Shown: one piece after another, positions 25,399 to 33,669 of the stretch
How positions within the stretch are numbered: the stretch's first letter is position 1
Layout: every line of letters starts with the position of its first letter
Origin: Streptomyces sp. ADI95-17
GTDB taxonomy: Bacteria > Actinomycetota > Actinomycetes > Streptomycetales > Streptomycetaceae
DNA: 64,000 nucleotides
NCBI RefSeq assembly: GCF_003846175.1
Contig: NZ_ML123056.1
Coordinates: 55,299-119,298 of the forward strand
Reading direction: 5' to 3'
Made by a program: the position numbers and the translations under genes
Notes under the pieces: model-generated
Database searches by the model: none
What the model was told of the DNA's origin: nothing
The model's input: the letters and a program-made list of their open reading frames with translations, nothing else

Positions 25399-26871
25399 CT
25401 AGGCTGCGGACCGGCCGCTGCCGGGTGCGGGGGCGGGTGCGGGCGCCGCAGTCCGGTGCCACAGCTTTCCGGGGCCCGCGAGGGCGGCGACGGTGGCGAC
25501 CCCGAGCGCGATCGCCGACATGACGAACGCGGTGGTGTAGCCGGACTCGGCGGGTACCCGGGTGCCGGGGATCGTCCTGGACGCCACGAGCGACGCGGCG
25601 ATCTGCGCGCCGAGCGAGCCACCGATCGTGCGCATGATGGTGTTGATGCCGGTCGCCTGGCCGGTCTGGCTCCGGTCGACCGCGCTGACCACGAGATTGG
25701 CCAGGGCGGCGAAGGCGAAGCCGACACCGATGCCCAGTACCGCCGAGCCCGTGTACATCGCCCATTCGGTGTCGTGCGCCCCGGCGTAGATCGCGAATCC
25801 GACCACACCGATCAGGCACGCCAGTACCAGCGGCAGCTTCCAGCCCCTGGCCGCGCCGATCCGTCCGGCGAGCGGGCTCGCGATCAGCATGGTCACCGCC
25901 ATCGGCACCATGAAGAGGCCGGACTCGGTCACGGACGCGTCGAAGCCGTAACCGGCCTTCGAGGGGGTCTGGGCGAGCAGCGGTACGAGGGTGAAGGCGC
26001 CGTACATGCCGAAGCCGATGATGAGCGCGGTGATGTGGCTGGTCAGCACGGCGGGCCTGCGCAGCAGCTCGATGTCGATGAGCGGTTCGCGCACCTTGGT
26101 CTCGACGTAGACGAACACCACGAGGAGTGCGGCGGCACCGACGAACAGGCCGATCACCCCGCCCGAGGCCCAGCCCCAGGACTTGCCCTCACTGATGGCG
26201 AGCAGCAGTGCCACGATGCCGCCGCTCAGCAGGACCACCCCCGCCCAGTCGATCCGGCCGGGGGAGCGGACCGAGGACTCCTCGATGAACGCGGCGACGG
26301 CCGCGATGCCCAGCAGGATCACGATCAGGCCGAGCCAGAAGATCCAGTGCCAGTTCAGGGCATCGACGATCGGCCCGGGAATGACCAGCCCGACTCCGAA
26401 GCCGATGCCGAACGTGGAGGAGATCAGCCCGATCGCCACCGGCACCCGCTCGCGCGGGAACTGGTCGCGCACAATGCCGAACGCCAGCGGGAAGGCGGCC
26501 GATCCGACACCCTGCACCGCGCGGGCCGCGATCAGCAGGGGGAGCGAATCGGACAGGGCGGCCAGCAGGGTGCCGGCGGCGAAGACGGTGAGGCTGGCGA
26601 TCAGCACCCGGCGCTTGCCGAACATGTCGCCGACCCGTCCCAGCAGCGCCGTGGCCACCGAAGCGGTGAGCAGGAAGGAGCTGAGCACCCACGAGACGCT
26701 CGTGGTGGAGGCGTCGAACTCGCGCTGGAGGTCGGGCAGTGCCGGCACGACCATCGTCTGCATCAGCGAGAAGGACAGTACGGCGAGGAGCAGGGCGGCG
26801 AACGGGGCGGCGGTTCCGCCTCGCGCTCCGGTGGCCGGGGTCTCGGCCTGCGAAATGGGGGTGTCGGTCAT
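25399..26871 (-). CDS. MFS drug exporter (DHA2/EmrB-QacA family)
   Basis: A 490-residue integral membrane protein with the length and about 14 hydrophobic segments of the DHA2 family. Motif A follows TM2 (LLGRVGDMFGKRRVLI), and motif C-like glycines appear in TM5 (STFGIGFGVGLVIPGPIVDALNW). Such pumps expel antibiotics by proton antiport. It is divergent from a MarR regulator with a short shared promoter, the standard arrangement for a substrate-induced efflux gene, and probably gives self-resistance to the aromatic polyketide. It ends 12 bases upstream of the LLM-hemerythrin start, so the two may be co-transcribed. Confidence 0.91.
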   Translation of the reverse strand: MTDTPISQAETPATGARGGTAAPFAALLLAVLSFSLMQTMVVPALPDLQREFDASTTSVSWVLSSFLLTASVATALLGRVGDMFGKRRVLIASLTVFAAGTLLAALSDSLPLLIAARAVQGVGSAAFPLAFGIVRDQFPRERVPVAIGLISSTFGIGFGVGLVIPGPIVDALNWHWIFWLGLIVILLGIAAVAAFIEESSVRSPGRIDWAGVVLLSGGIVALLLAISEGKSWGWASGGVIGLFVGAAALLVVFVYVETKVREPLIDIELLRRPAVLTSHITALIIGFGMYGAFTLVPLLAQTPSKAGYGFDASVTESGLFMVPMAVTMLIASPLAGRIGAARGWKLPLVLACLIGVVGFAIYAGAHDTEWAMYTGSAVLGIGVGFAFAALANLVVSAVDRSQTGQATGINTIMRTIGGSLGAQIAASLVASRTIPGTRVPAESGYTTAFVMSAIALGVATVAALAGPGKLWHRTAAPAPAPAPGSGRSAA

Positions 26872-26947
26872 GGAGCGGTCCTCCGGGAAATGGGCGCCGC
26901 CGTCCGCAGTTCAGGAACGCGGGGCGCCGAACTGGTACCACCACGGA

Positions 26948-26960
26948 ATCATTCCATGAT
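26948..26960. promoter_or_regulatory. Candidate MarR operator
   Basis: An inverted repeat ATCAT-TCC-ATGAT lies midway between the divergent MFS and MarR genes, where an autoregulatory MarR dimer would be expected to bind. A TATATT at 26982-26987, 17 bases before the MarR start codon, is a possible -10 element. Both are inferred from position and symmetry only. Confidence 0.4.
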
Positions 26961-27003
26961 GTCATTCTTACGTCCAGCCACTATATTCCGGTATCGTGAA
27001 CGC

Positions 27004-27501
27004 ATGAGCGAAACCCCTGAAAGCGGTCCGGGCGGCACGGTCGGCCGGGCGGAGGCGGCGCCCCGCCCGCCGAGCCTGCTGGCGCTGCCCTCGTACCTCG
27101 CCGGCCACGCGGCGCGCATCGGTCACGACGCCCTGGTGGAAGCGGTGGGCCAACACGGGCTACGGTTGCCGCACTTCGCGGCGCTGACCGCGCTTTCGGA
27201 CTTCGGCCCGCTGCCCCAGCACGTACTGGCCGACCGGCTCGGATTCCAGCGCAGCCACCTGGGGAGCTACCTCGACGCGATCGAGGAACGGGGGCTGGTG
27301 CGCCGCACCCGCGACCGCGCCGACCGGCGCCGCCAGCTGGTCGAGCTCACCGACGAGGGGGTGGCGCTCCAGCGCAGGCTGTGGCTGGTGGCCGAGCAGT
27401 CCCAGGACTCCTTCCTCGCATGTTTCACCCAGGAGGAGCGGGAGACGCTGACGACGCTGCTGCTCCGGCTGGTGGACGCCGACGACCGGACGCGCGCCTG
27501 A
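27004..27501 (+). CDS. MarR-family transcriptional regulator
   Basis: A 165-residue winged-helix regulator. The family core is LPHFAALTALSDFGPLPQHVLADRLGFQRSHLGSYLDAIEERGLVRRTRDRADRRRQLVELTDEG (about residues 55-120): recognition helix plus the wing with DRADRR. MarR proteins repress a neighbouring pump until they bind a phenolic ligand. ATG 27004 is used because the nearby GTG at 26996 runs into a stop. The divergent MFS gene is the obvious target. Confidence 0.9.
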   Translation: MSETPESGPGGTVGRAEAAPRPPSLLALPSYLAGHAARIGHDALVEAVGQHGLRLPHFAALTALSDFGPLPQHVLADRLGFQRSHLGSYLDAIEERGLVRRTRDRADRRRQLVELTDEGVALQRRLWLVAEQSQDSFLACFTQEERETLTTLLLRLVDADDRTRA

Positions 27502-27684
27502 AAGCGGAACCACCGGACAGAATTACGGAAAGGTGCTTTTGGGATCGGTGATCGAATGCCGCTTCATGCGACTGTAACAGTGAATTCATTGGTAAAGTCT
27601 TTGAATTCGGTACCCCGGGTTTGTATGTTTGTGCTCAAGTTTCACTTCGTGCAACGAACTTGATCCGATCTGCCGGGGGAGAGC
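27502..27684 (+). promoter_or_regulatory. A+T-rich promoter region of the response regulator gene
   Basis: This 183-base stretch is clearly richer in A+T than the surrounding genes. It contains two TGAATTC heptamers (near 27580 and 27602) and a run TGTATGTTTGTGCTCAAG. A GGGGGAG precedes the ATG at 27685. Such a low-GC leader is typical before regulatory genes that are themselves controlled. No specific -35/-10 pair is claimed. Confidence 0.45.
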
Positions 27685-28479
27685 ATGACGCAACGATCGT
27701 CAGAGGTCCTGCCGAGACCTCTCATACCCGGCCGGCAGGGCGGAGCCGGGCCGGCGCCGGTGCAGCGATCGGTGAGCGAAATCCTGCCGGGTACGTTGCC
27801 CGCGGGAATGCCCGTATCCGGCGGCTGGCGCATTCTGATAGTCGAAAGCGACGCCGGTGACGCCTGCGCACTGGAGGCAGGGCTGCGCCGGCACGGCCAT
27901 GAAGTGGCCGCCGTCGACCGGGGCAGTGCGGCCCTGGAAGCCCACGAGAGCGTGGACCTGGTCCTGCTGGACCTCGAACTGCCCGACCTCGACGGCCTGG
28001 AGGTGTGCAAGGCCATCCGCTCGGTGAGCTGCGTCCCGCTGATCGTCGTCACCGCTCGCGGCTCCGAACTGGACCGGGTGCTCGGCCTCCAGGCCGGTGC
28101 GGACGACTATCTGGTCAAGCCGTACGGGTTCCGTGAGCTGATGGCCCGTATCGACGCGGTCATGCGACGGGTGAGGACCCAACGCCGACTGGGGCAGGCA
28201 ATCGACCACGGTCCGCTGCACATCGACGTGAAATCCCGCGAAGTCAGTCTGGACGGCCGGGACGTGGGTCTGACCCGCAAGGAGTTCGATCTTCTCTGCC
28301 TCCTCGCTTCACATCCCGACACCGTCATCTCGCGCAAAAGGCTATTACAGCAGGTGTGGGGTGATTCTTGGTCCCGGCGGACCGTGGACACCCATGTCAG
28401 CAGCCTCCGCGGAAAACTCGGCGGAAGTGGTTGGATCATTACCGTGCGCGGCGTGGGGTTCAAGCTGGGAAATGCTTGA
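27685..28479 (+). CDS. OmpR/PhoB-family orphan response regulator with TTA codon
   Basis: A 264-residue regulator: an unusual N-terminal extension (1-47), a receiver domain (49-162) and a winged-helix DNA-binding domain (173-262, ending RGVGFKLGNA). In the receiver the phosphorylatable Asp96, Thr123 and Lys145 are present, but the acidic pair is E54-S55 instead of E-D, so one Mg-binding residue is lost. No histidine kinase is adjacent. Cluster-encoded regulators of this kind (JadR1, LanI, LndI) activate angucycline genes and can be atypical, ligand-responsive receivers. Leu221 is encoded by TTA (28345-28347), next to a rare CTA, so translation should depend on the bldA tRNA. It is probably the activator of the type II cluster. 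Confidence 0.88.
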   Translation: MTQRSSEVLPRPLIPGRQGGAGPAPVQRSVSEILPGTLPAGMPVSGGWRILIVESDAGDACALEAGLRRHGHEVAAVDRGSAALEAHESVDLVLLDLELPDLDGLEVCKAIRSVSCVPLIVVTARGSELDRVLGLQAGADDYLVKPYGFRELMARIDAVMRRVRTQRRLGQAIDHGPLHIDVKSREVSLDGRDVGLTRKEFDLLCLLASHPDTVISRKRLLQQVWGDSWSRRTVDTHVSSLRGKLGGSGWIITVRGVGFKLGNA

Positions 28480-28486
28480 ATTTCTA

Positions 28487-28507
28487 TTTCCCGTTTCCCG
28501 TTTCCCG
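28487..28507. repeat. Three TTTCCCG heptamers
   Basis: TTTCCCG occurs three times in tandem just after the response regulator stop and before the convergent TetR stop. It is probably simple slippage; no terminator hairpin is seen here. Confidence 0.7.
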
Positions 28508-28516
28508 CGGCCGTAC

Positions 28517-29116
28517 TCATGCCGTGGTGCGCGGCCTCGGGGCCAGTGCCGCGCGCAGCGCCGGGGTGAGGACGCGGCGGGTCTCGGACGGTGTGAGGGC
28601 CGATGGGGTGGGGAGAGGGTTGAGGTAGCGGGTGTAGATGAGGCCGCCGAGGACCGTCACCACGGCCGTGGCGCGTGCCGTCGCGTCCCGGCCGCCGAGA
28701 AATTCAACAAGCCGGGCCAGCAGCTCGTGTTCCAGGTACTCGCGGATCGCCTCGGCGGCCTCGTCGCCCCGGGCGCTGAGCTGCCGGAAGTCGGAGTCCT
28801 CCCACAGGCCGGTCACCGCGTCGATCAGGCGGTCGGGGAGGGTGGCCGGATCGCCGCCGAGGACATCGTCCACCGCCAGCGCGTTGGCGCACTGGAACTG
28901 CATCACGTCCGCGAACAGGCCCTTCTTCGAGCCGAAGTGGTACGCGATCAGTGCCGGGTCGACCCCGGCCGCCCCGGCCACCGCGCGCAGCGTCGTGCGC
29001 CGGTAGCCGTGCTCCAGGAACAGCGCTCGGGCCGCGGAGACGATCGACTCGCGGGTCGGCGGATTGCCGCGGGGGCGGCCTCGGGTGCGGGCGGAGGCAG
29101 GAGGGGCGTTATTCAT
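28517..29116 (-). CDS. TetR-family transcriptional regulator
   Basis: A 199-residue repressor. The N-terminal helix-turn-helix is clear: TRESIVSAARALFLEHGYRRTTLRAVAGAAGVDPALIAYHFGSKKGLFADV (about 21-71), followed by an all-helical ligand domain (TetR_C_17-like). It is divergent from a short open frame that is the remnant of a Rossmann-fold oxidoreductase (29190-29303), which was probably its regulated partner before truncation. Its current targets are unknown. Confidence 0.9.
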   Translation of the reverse strand: MNNAPPASARTRGRPRGNPPTRESIVSAARALFLEHGYRRTTLRAVAGAAGVDPALIAYHFGSKKGLFADVMQFQCANALAVDDVLGGDPATLPDRLIDAVTGLWEDSDFRQLSARGDEAAEAIREYLEHELLARLVEFLGGRDATARATAVVTVLGGLIYTRYLNPLPTPSALTPSETRRVLTPALRAALAPRPRTTA

Positions 29117-29189
29117 CAGCGTTGAGCCTGCGTTCGGTGACCGGGACAGTCAAGGGCGTTCCGCGAACCACACGAAGGGATGGCCCGAC

Positions 29190-29303
29190 ATGACGCGTAT
29201 CGCAGTCCTCGGCGCAGACGGACCGACCGGCCGCCACCTCACCGGACACGACCCGGACGGGAGTGAACAGCGAGTGAGCCGGGCGGGAGTGAGGAGCAAG
29301 TGA
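29190..29303 (+). pseudogene. Truncated NAD(P)-binding (NmrA/SDR-like) gene remnant
   Basis: A 37-codon open frame starts with MTRIAVLGADGPTGRHLT, the first beta-strand and glycine-rich loop (GxxGxxG) of an atypical SDR/NmrA-like protein, and then turns into unrelated sequence and stops. AAGGGATGG lies before the ATG. Genes of this kind normally run to about 200-290 residues and are often divergent from a TetR regulator, as here. A deletion that removed the body of the gene is inferred; a 13-bp direct repeat lies at the break. Confidence 0.6.
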
Positions 29304-29312
29304 GCCGGGCGG
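29274..29312. repeat. 13-bp direct repeat at the pseudogene end
   Basis: GTGAGCCGGGCGG occurs at 29274-29286 and again at 29300-29312, a 26-bp period. The second copy contains the GTG start of the next gene. It may be the scar of the deletion or duplication that ended the Rossmann gene. Confidence 0.75.
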
Positions 29313-29704
29313 CCACCGAACTCCCGGACACCACGCGGGCGTTCCTCGCCCGCCCCCACACGGCCACCCTCACCACCCTGCGCCCCGACGGCACCCCGCA
29401 CGTCACCCCCGTCCGCTTCACCTTCGACACGGCCACCGGCCTGGTACGGGTGACCACCCGGGCGGGAGCGCGCAAGGCGCGGAACGTGGCGGCGGGCGGC
29501 CGGACGGCCCGTGTCGCGCTCTGCCAGGCGGACGGCTTCCGCTGGGCCACCCTCGAAGGCCGGGCCACCGTCACCGACGACCCCGTACGCCTGACCGAGG
29601 CGGTCCGCCGCTACACCGCCCGCTACCGCGCGGCCCCGCCCGCCCCCGAGGACCTGGCCGTCATCGAGATCGCCGTCGACCGCGTCCTGACCCTCAACCT
29701 CTGA
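29300..29704 (+). CDS. PNPOx-fold F420/FMN-dependent protein
   Basis: A 134-residue split-barrel protein of the pyridoxamine 5'-phosphate oxidase-like superfamily. The start FLARPHTATLTTLRPDGTPHVTPVRFTFD is the standard opening of the F420H2/FMN-binding members, followed by KARNVAAGGRTARVALCQ and WATLEGRATVTDDP. Many actinobacterial relatives use F420 to reduce quinones or enones, or bind heme or FAD. GTG 29300 overlaps the stop of the preceding remnant, and a GAGGAG lies upstream. Its substrate is unknown. Confidence 0.85.
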   Translation: MSRAATELPDTTRAFLARPHTATLTTLRPDGTPHVTPVRFTFDTATGLVRVTTRAGARKARNVAAGGRTARVALCQADGFRWATLEGRATVTDDPVRLTEAVRRYTARYRAAPPAPEDLAVIEIAVDRVLTLNL

Positions 29705-29735
29705 ACCCCTTCACGGAAAGCGAAGCGACATCACG

Positions 29736-30608
29736 ATGCCCACTCTCCCCGTTCTCGACTCCACCATCCACCACCGGGAGTCCGGTGACCCCGACGGGCT
29801 GCCGTTCGTCTTCCTGCACGGCAACCCCACCTCCTCCCACCTGTGGCGGAACGTCCTGCCGGGGGTGGCCGCGCCCGGCCGCCGCATCCTTGCCCCCGAC
29901 CTCATCGGCATGGGCGACTCCGGCAAGCCCGACCTCGACTACTCCTTCGACGACCACGCCCGCTACCTCGACGCCTGGTTCGATGCCCTCGGACTTGCCG
30001 AGTCCGTCCTCGTCGGCCACGACTGGGGCGGCGCGCTCGCCTTCGACCGCGCCGCACGTCTCCCGGACCGCGTCCGTGGCATCGCCTTCACCGAGACGAT
30101 CGTCAAGCCGCTGGTCGGCGACGAATTCCCGGCGGCGGGACGGGAGTTGTTCGCTCTGCTGCGCGCTCCCGGGGTGGGCGAGGAGATGATCCTGGAGAAG
30201 TCGCTGTTCATCGAGGGGCTCCCGGACACCCTCGCCACGCCGCTCGACCCCGCCGACCTGGAGGTCTACCGCCGCCCCTTTCCGACCCCGCACAGCCGCC
30301 GCCCGATACTGGCGTGGACGCGCATGATGCCGCTGGACGGTGAGCCCGCCGACGTCGTGGCCCGCGTCGAGCACTACGACGCCTGGCTGGCCGCCAGCCC
30401 CGAAGTCCCCAAGCTGCTCGCCGCGTTCGAGCCGGGCCCGGGCGCGATGACCGACCGGGGGACGGTGGCCTGGTGCGAGGAGAACATCGCGGGCCTGGAG
30501 GTGTCCCGGCACGGCCTCGCCGGCCACCACTCCCCGGAGGACCGCCCCGAAGAGCTGGCCGCGGCGATCAACGCCTGGGCGGACCGCCACGGGCTGGCGC
30601 GCCGGTAA
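29736..30608 (+). CDS. Haloalkane dehalogenase-like alpha/beta hydrolase
   Basis: A 290-residue alpha/beta hydrolase. FLHGNPTSSHLWRN supplies the oxyanion/halide residue Asn30, and the nucleophile elbow is VGHDWGGALA with Asp96 instead of Ser and the halide-contacting Trp97. A candidate base is His264 or His265 in GLAGHHSPEDRPEE. Asp nucleophile plus Asn/Trp halide site defines haloalkane dehalogenases (DhaA/LinB), which hydrolyse C-halogen bonds. Many such genes in actinomycetes have unknown natural substrates. It starts 31 bases after the split-barrel gene and is probably in the same transcript. Confidence 0.87.
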   Translation: MPTLPVLDSTIHHRESGDPDGLPFVFLHGNPTSSHLWRNVLPGVAAPGRRILAPDLIGMGDSGKPDLDYSFDDHARYLDAWFDALGLAESVLVGHDWGGALAFDRAARLPDRVRGIAFTETIVKPLVGDEFPAAGRELFALLRAPGVGEEMILEKSLFIEGLPDTLATPLDPADLEVYRRPFPTPHSRRPILAWTRMMPLDGEPADVVARVEHYDAWLAASPEVPKLLAAFEPGPGAMTDRGTVAWCEENIAGLEVSRHGLAGHHSPEDRPEELAAAINAWADRHGLARR

Positions 30609-30685
30609 GGGGCGACCACGCTGTTACAGTCCGCTCACCCCGAGTACGGGGACACAACGGAACAACAGAATGAGGGGGCTCAGAG

Positions 30686-32287
30686 TTGCGCATACGACTG
30701 AGACGGATGACCGCGGCGATCGGGGTGGGGCTCGCGCTGGCCCTGGCGCCGCTCACGGGGACCGCGACGGCGCAGGAGACGGGCACCATGGCCGTCACCG
30801 ACATGGACTTCACCCCGCCCACGGTGGACGCGACGCCCGGCGGCAGCACCGTCACGCTCCGCTGGACGATGACGGACACCACCCCGGAGACCGAGGGCAT
30901 GAACGCGCGGGTCCACCTGCGCCGCCAGGGCGCGACGGCCGGCAGTCACCTGGGCGTGCCGCTGGTCGGAACCTACGAGGTGGGCTCCTACGGCCAGGAC
31001 ATCACCCTGGTACCCGGTTCGACTCCCCAGAAAGCCACTTACGAGTGGACCCTGGCCGTTCCGCAGTACGCGGCCGGGACATCGGTCACCTGGGCCGTGA
31101 CCCGGCTGAAGGCCTGGGACAACCAGGGCACCTCGCTGGACCTGGACGCCGCCCGGCTGGGTGCGTTCCACAACACGTTCGAAGCGAAGACCCTCGCCGA
31201 CACACAGGGCCCGACGTACGACGAACTCGCGGTGACCTACGGACGGCAGCCGTACGTCTACGCCGGCGAGAAAGAGTCGAGCATGACCTATGAGCTCGAT
31301 GTGCACGACCCCCAGGCCGGCATCTCCGGTGGCACGCTGACCCTGACCGGACCCGGCGGCCAGCACCTGACCGGCTCGTTCGCCATCGACTGGACCCCGG
31401 ACCAGGGTTACCAAGGCTGTGGCTACATCGAGTGGGGCCAGACGGACGCCGGGTCCTGCGGTGTGTCCGTGACCTTCCCCGCACACGCGGCATCGGGCAC
31501 ATGGACCGTCTCGCGGGTCGATCTCACCGACAATGCGGGCAACACCAGCACCTACGACAACCTCTCGGCCGCGCCCGTCCACGTCACCTCCAACGATGTG
31601 CTCTCCGCGGACGCGTTCAAGGCGACGCCGAACCCGGTCGACATCTGGCACGGCGAACGGACGATCAAGGTCGGTTTCCGGCCGCACGGGGACGAGGGCG
31701 GGGTCGCGTCGGCGGTGGTGGACACCGACAGCGTCAACGGCTGCCGGCAGACCTCCACCGCGGCGACGACCGCGGCGGACGGAACGGTCTCGGTGGACTA
31801 CGGCGTGCCACGACAGGCCTTCACCTGCCACATCACCAGCCTGGTCATCACGGACAACGCCGGGAACGTCGCCCTGTACGGCGCGGAGTTCGGCGCGCCG
31901 GAGACCGGCCTGACGATCACCTCGGCACCCGACACGGTGCTGCCCGAGATCGACCGGGCCACACTCTCGCCCACCACCGTCCCGGCGACGGATCACTTCA
32001 CGGACATCCACCTCACCGTCAACGTCTCGGGCACCACCGCGGGTGTCAACGGCTACGACATCTACCTCGTCGACTCCTCGGGGCGGTTGATCCCAGCCGT
32101 GACCGGCGGAGCCCCACTCACCTTCAGCGGCCCGCTGGCCCTCTCCTTCCCGCTCCCCTCCAACGTGGCCCCCGGCACGTACACCATCGCCCTGCGACTG
32201 TCCGACCAGGCACACGAGTCCTCGTCCTTCGGCTTCCCGAACGGCACTCCGATGCCGGGCGGTCCGGTTACTCTGACGGTCACCTAA
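30686..32287 (+). CDS. Secreted protein of unknown function
   Basis: A 533-residue protein with a clear Sec signal peptide: MRIRLRRMTAA, a hydrophobic IGVGLALALAPLTGTATA, and cleavage after AQ or TAQ. The mature part is rich in Thr, Gly, Ser and Asp. It contains at least two similar beta-rich segments marked by SLVITDNAGNVALYG and RVDLTDNAGNTSTYD, resembling Ig-like sandwich repeats. There is no sortase motif or C-terminal membrane helix, so it should be released. No catalytic motif was recognised and no function is assigned. A short A+T-rich gap before it probably holds its own promoter. Confidence 0.75.
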   Translation: MRIRLRRMTAAIGVGLALALAPLTGTATAQETGTMAVTDMDFTPPTVDATPGGSTVTLRWTMTDTTPETEGMNARVHLRRQGATAGSHLGVPLVGTYEVGSYGQDITLVPGSTPQKATYEWTLAVPQYAAGTSVTWAVTRLKAWDNQGTSLDLDAARLGAFHNTFEAKTLADTQGPTYDELAVTYGRQPYVYAGEKESSMTYELDVHDPQAGISGGTLTLTGPGGQHLTGSFAIDWTPDQGYQGCGYIEWGQTDAGSCGVSVTFPAHAASGTWTVSRVDLTDNAGNTSTYDNLSAAPVHVTSNDVLSADAFKATPNPVDIWHGERTIKVGFRPHGDEGGVASAVVDTDSVNGCRQTSTAATTAADGTVSVDYGVPRQAFTCHITSLVITDNAGNVALYGAEFGAPETGLTITSAPDTVLPEIDRATLSPTTVPATDHFTDIHLTVNVSGTTAGVNGYDIYLVDSSGRLIPAVTGGAPLTFSGPLALSFPLPSNVAPGTYTIALRLSDQAHESSSFGFPNGTPMPGGPVTLTVT

Positions 32288-32386
32288 GGGCTGTCCCGCA
32301 CCAGAACCTCGGAGCCCGTGCGCGGCCCCGGTCCGCCGGTGGGAATCCAGGTGTGCCGATCGATCGGCCCGGGGGACACTGCACGG

Positions 32387-33301
32387 ATGAGCCCCGACGC
32401 GTCCCGGACACCGCAGGCAACGGCCCTCCATCACGTCGCGGAGCTCGCGTCGGGCCCTCCGCTGGACCCCGCGCTGCGGGTGACGCTCAACTTCCACCCG
32501 GACCGTCTGCTGCACGGCAGGCCGATCCTCGATGCCCTCGCCGAAGACGGGGTCTACCGCTCCCAGTTCGTCACGGGGACCAGCAACGGGGGACTGACCG
32601 CCCATCCCGGCGGGGACCGGTGGCGCTGGGAGAGCAGGATCTTCGGCGGCGCGTACGACGCGGCGTCCGCTTCTGAGCGACCCGTCTACGGGGCGTTGAA
32701 CTTCCGCCGGAAGCCGGTCGGAGGCGCACCGCGGTTCGGCTCCGCCCACTTCCGGCTGACCGCCGGGACACTGGCGCGGACCACGTTCTGCTACCCGGAC
32801 AGCTTCCTCGAACCCTCGGACTTCGGGGTCGCGGCCCGCATGGGCCTCGTCGGCCTGGCCCTGGCCGACAGCCAGGACGACCTCGACGACTACATCGAGG
32901 CCCAGGTGCACGGGCCGGTCCTGCTGGACCGTCATGTGGAGGCGCTGGTCCTGGACCCGTGCTACCGGGGCACAGCGGTCGAGACCGCGGCGCGGCGTCT
33001 CGGCTGCCCCGTCGAGTGGCACCCGGGTTTCCGCCTCGGGGTCGAGACGCTGCGCCTCCACCCCGGCTACCGGGGGCAGGAGTACGTCGACCTGGGCGCG
33101 CGGCTCGCCGTCGCAGGCGTACTCGATCCGCGCGTCGTCGGGGACGCGGCACGGGACGGCCGCCACGATCCCCAGGCGGTCAAGAAGGTGTGGCACTGCC
33201 TGGCGCGTTTCGGGGTGCTCGGGCAGGCTGCTGACGAATCGGCACGTCCGGCACGCACGGCGTTTCCGGTGCGTCCGGCGGGGGCCGGGACGGCTTCGTG
33301 A
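32387..33301 (+). CDS. DUF3626-like protein
   Basis: A 304-residue protein that matches the pattern I associate with DUF3626: LNFHPDRLLHGRPILDALAEDGVYRSQFVTGTSNGGLTAHPGGDRWRWESRIFGGAYD, then RPVYGALNFRRKPVGGAPRFGSAHFRL and TTFCYPDSFLEP. The conserved R, H, D and E residues look enzymatic, and NAD/ADP-ribose chemistry has been proposed for similar folds, but I cannot confirm a reaction. The frame is open from 32318; ATG 32387 (MSPDASR) is chosen because a GGGGGA lies ahead of it and the conserved part begins soon after. It has no signal peptide. Confidence 0.7.
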   Translation: MSPDASRTPQATALHHVAELASGPPLDPALRVTLNFHPDRLLHGRPILDALAEDGVYRSQFVTGTSNGGLTAHPGGDRWRWESRIFGGAYDAASASERPVYGALNFRRKPVGGAPRFGSAHFRLTAGTLARTTFCYPDSFLEPSDFGVAARMGLVGLALADSQDDLDDYIEAQVHGPVLLDRHVEALVLDPCYRGTAVETAARRLGCPVEWHPGFRLGVETLRLHPGYRGQEYVDLGARLAVAGVLDPRVVGDAARDGRHDPQAVKKVWHCLARFGVLGQAADESARPARTAFPVRPAGAGTAS

Positions 33302-33669
33302 CGCGCTCCGCCGGGCTGCTGCTTCGTCATGCACTGACCCGAAAGTCCAACATTCCTGTGACGTGCGACACATTTTAAAGTCCGCTTAAGGTGCCACATC
33401 ACCAAAAGTCTTTTTTGGGGCTGATTGCGGCTAGTTGACGCCCAACTCTCACGTGCGTCAGAGTCACCACATCCCCACAACATCCCCCTTGTTCCACCAT
33501 GACCTGGAGTACTTGATGTGCACCCGGCCACCCCCAGCCGTCATCCCGGCTGCCCTGGCCGTCACCTCGGCTGTTGCGGCCCAACGCCCCGCCCACGTGG
33601 ACTTTCCGTCCGCGTCGTGCCCTGATCGCGCCCATGAACCGACCCGTTTGGACAAGGAGCTCAGAGTAA
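33302..33669. other. Intergenic region, 368 bp
   Basis: This stretch separates the DUF3626-like gene from the peptidoglycan-binding protein. The part 33345-33440 is A+T-rich for this genome (CACATTTTAAAG, AAAAGTCTTTTTTGGGG) and probably contains the promoter of the gene at 33670. Short open frames around 33435-33710 have no ribosome-binding site or recognisable domain and are not called. Confidence 0.5.

Noticed and set aside
27603..27619. GAATTCGGTACCCCGGG looks like joined EcoRI-KpnI-SmaI sites of a cloning-vector polylinker
   Set aside because: The flanking bases do not continue as any polylinker I know, the SacI and BamHI sites are missing, and the sequence lies in a natural A+T-rich promoter region. 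Chance is the simpler explanation.
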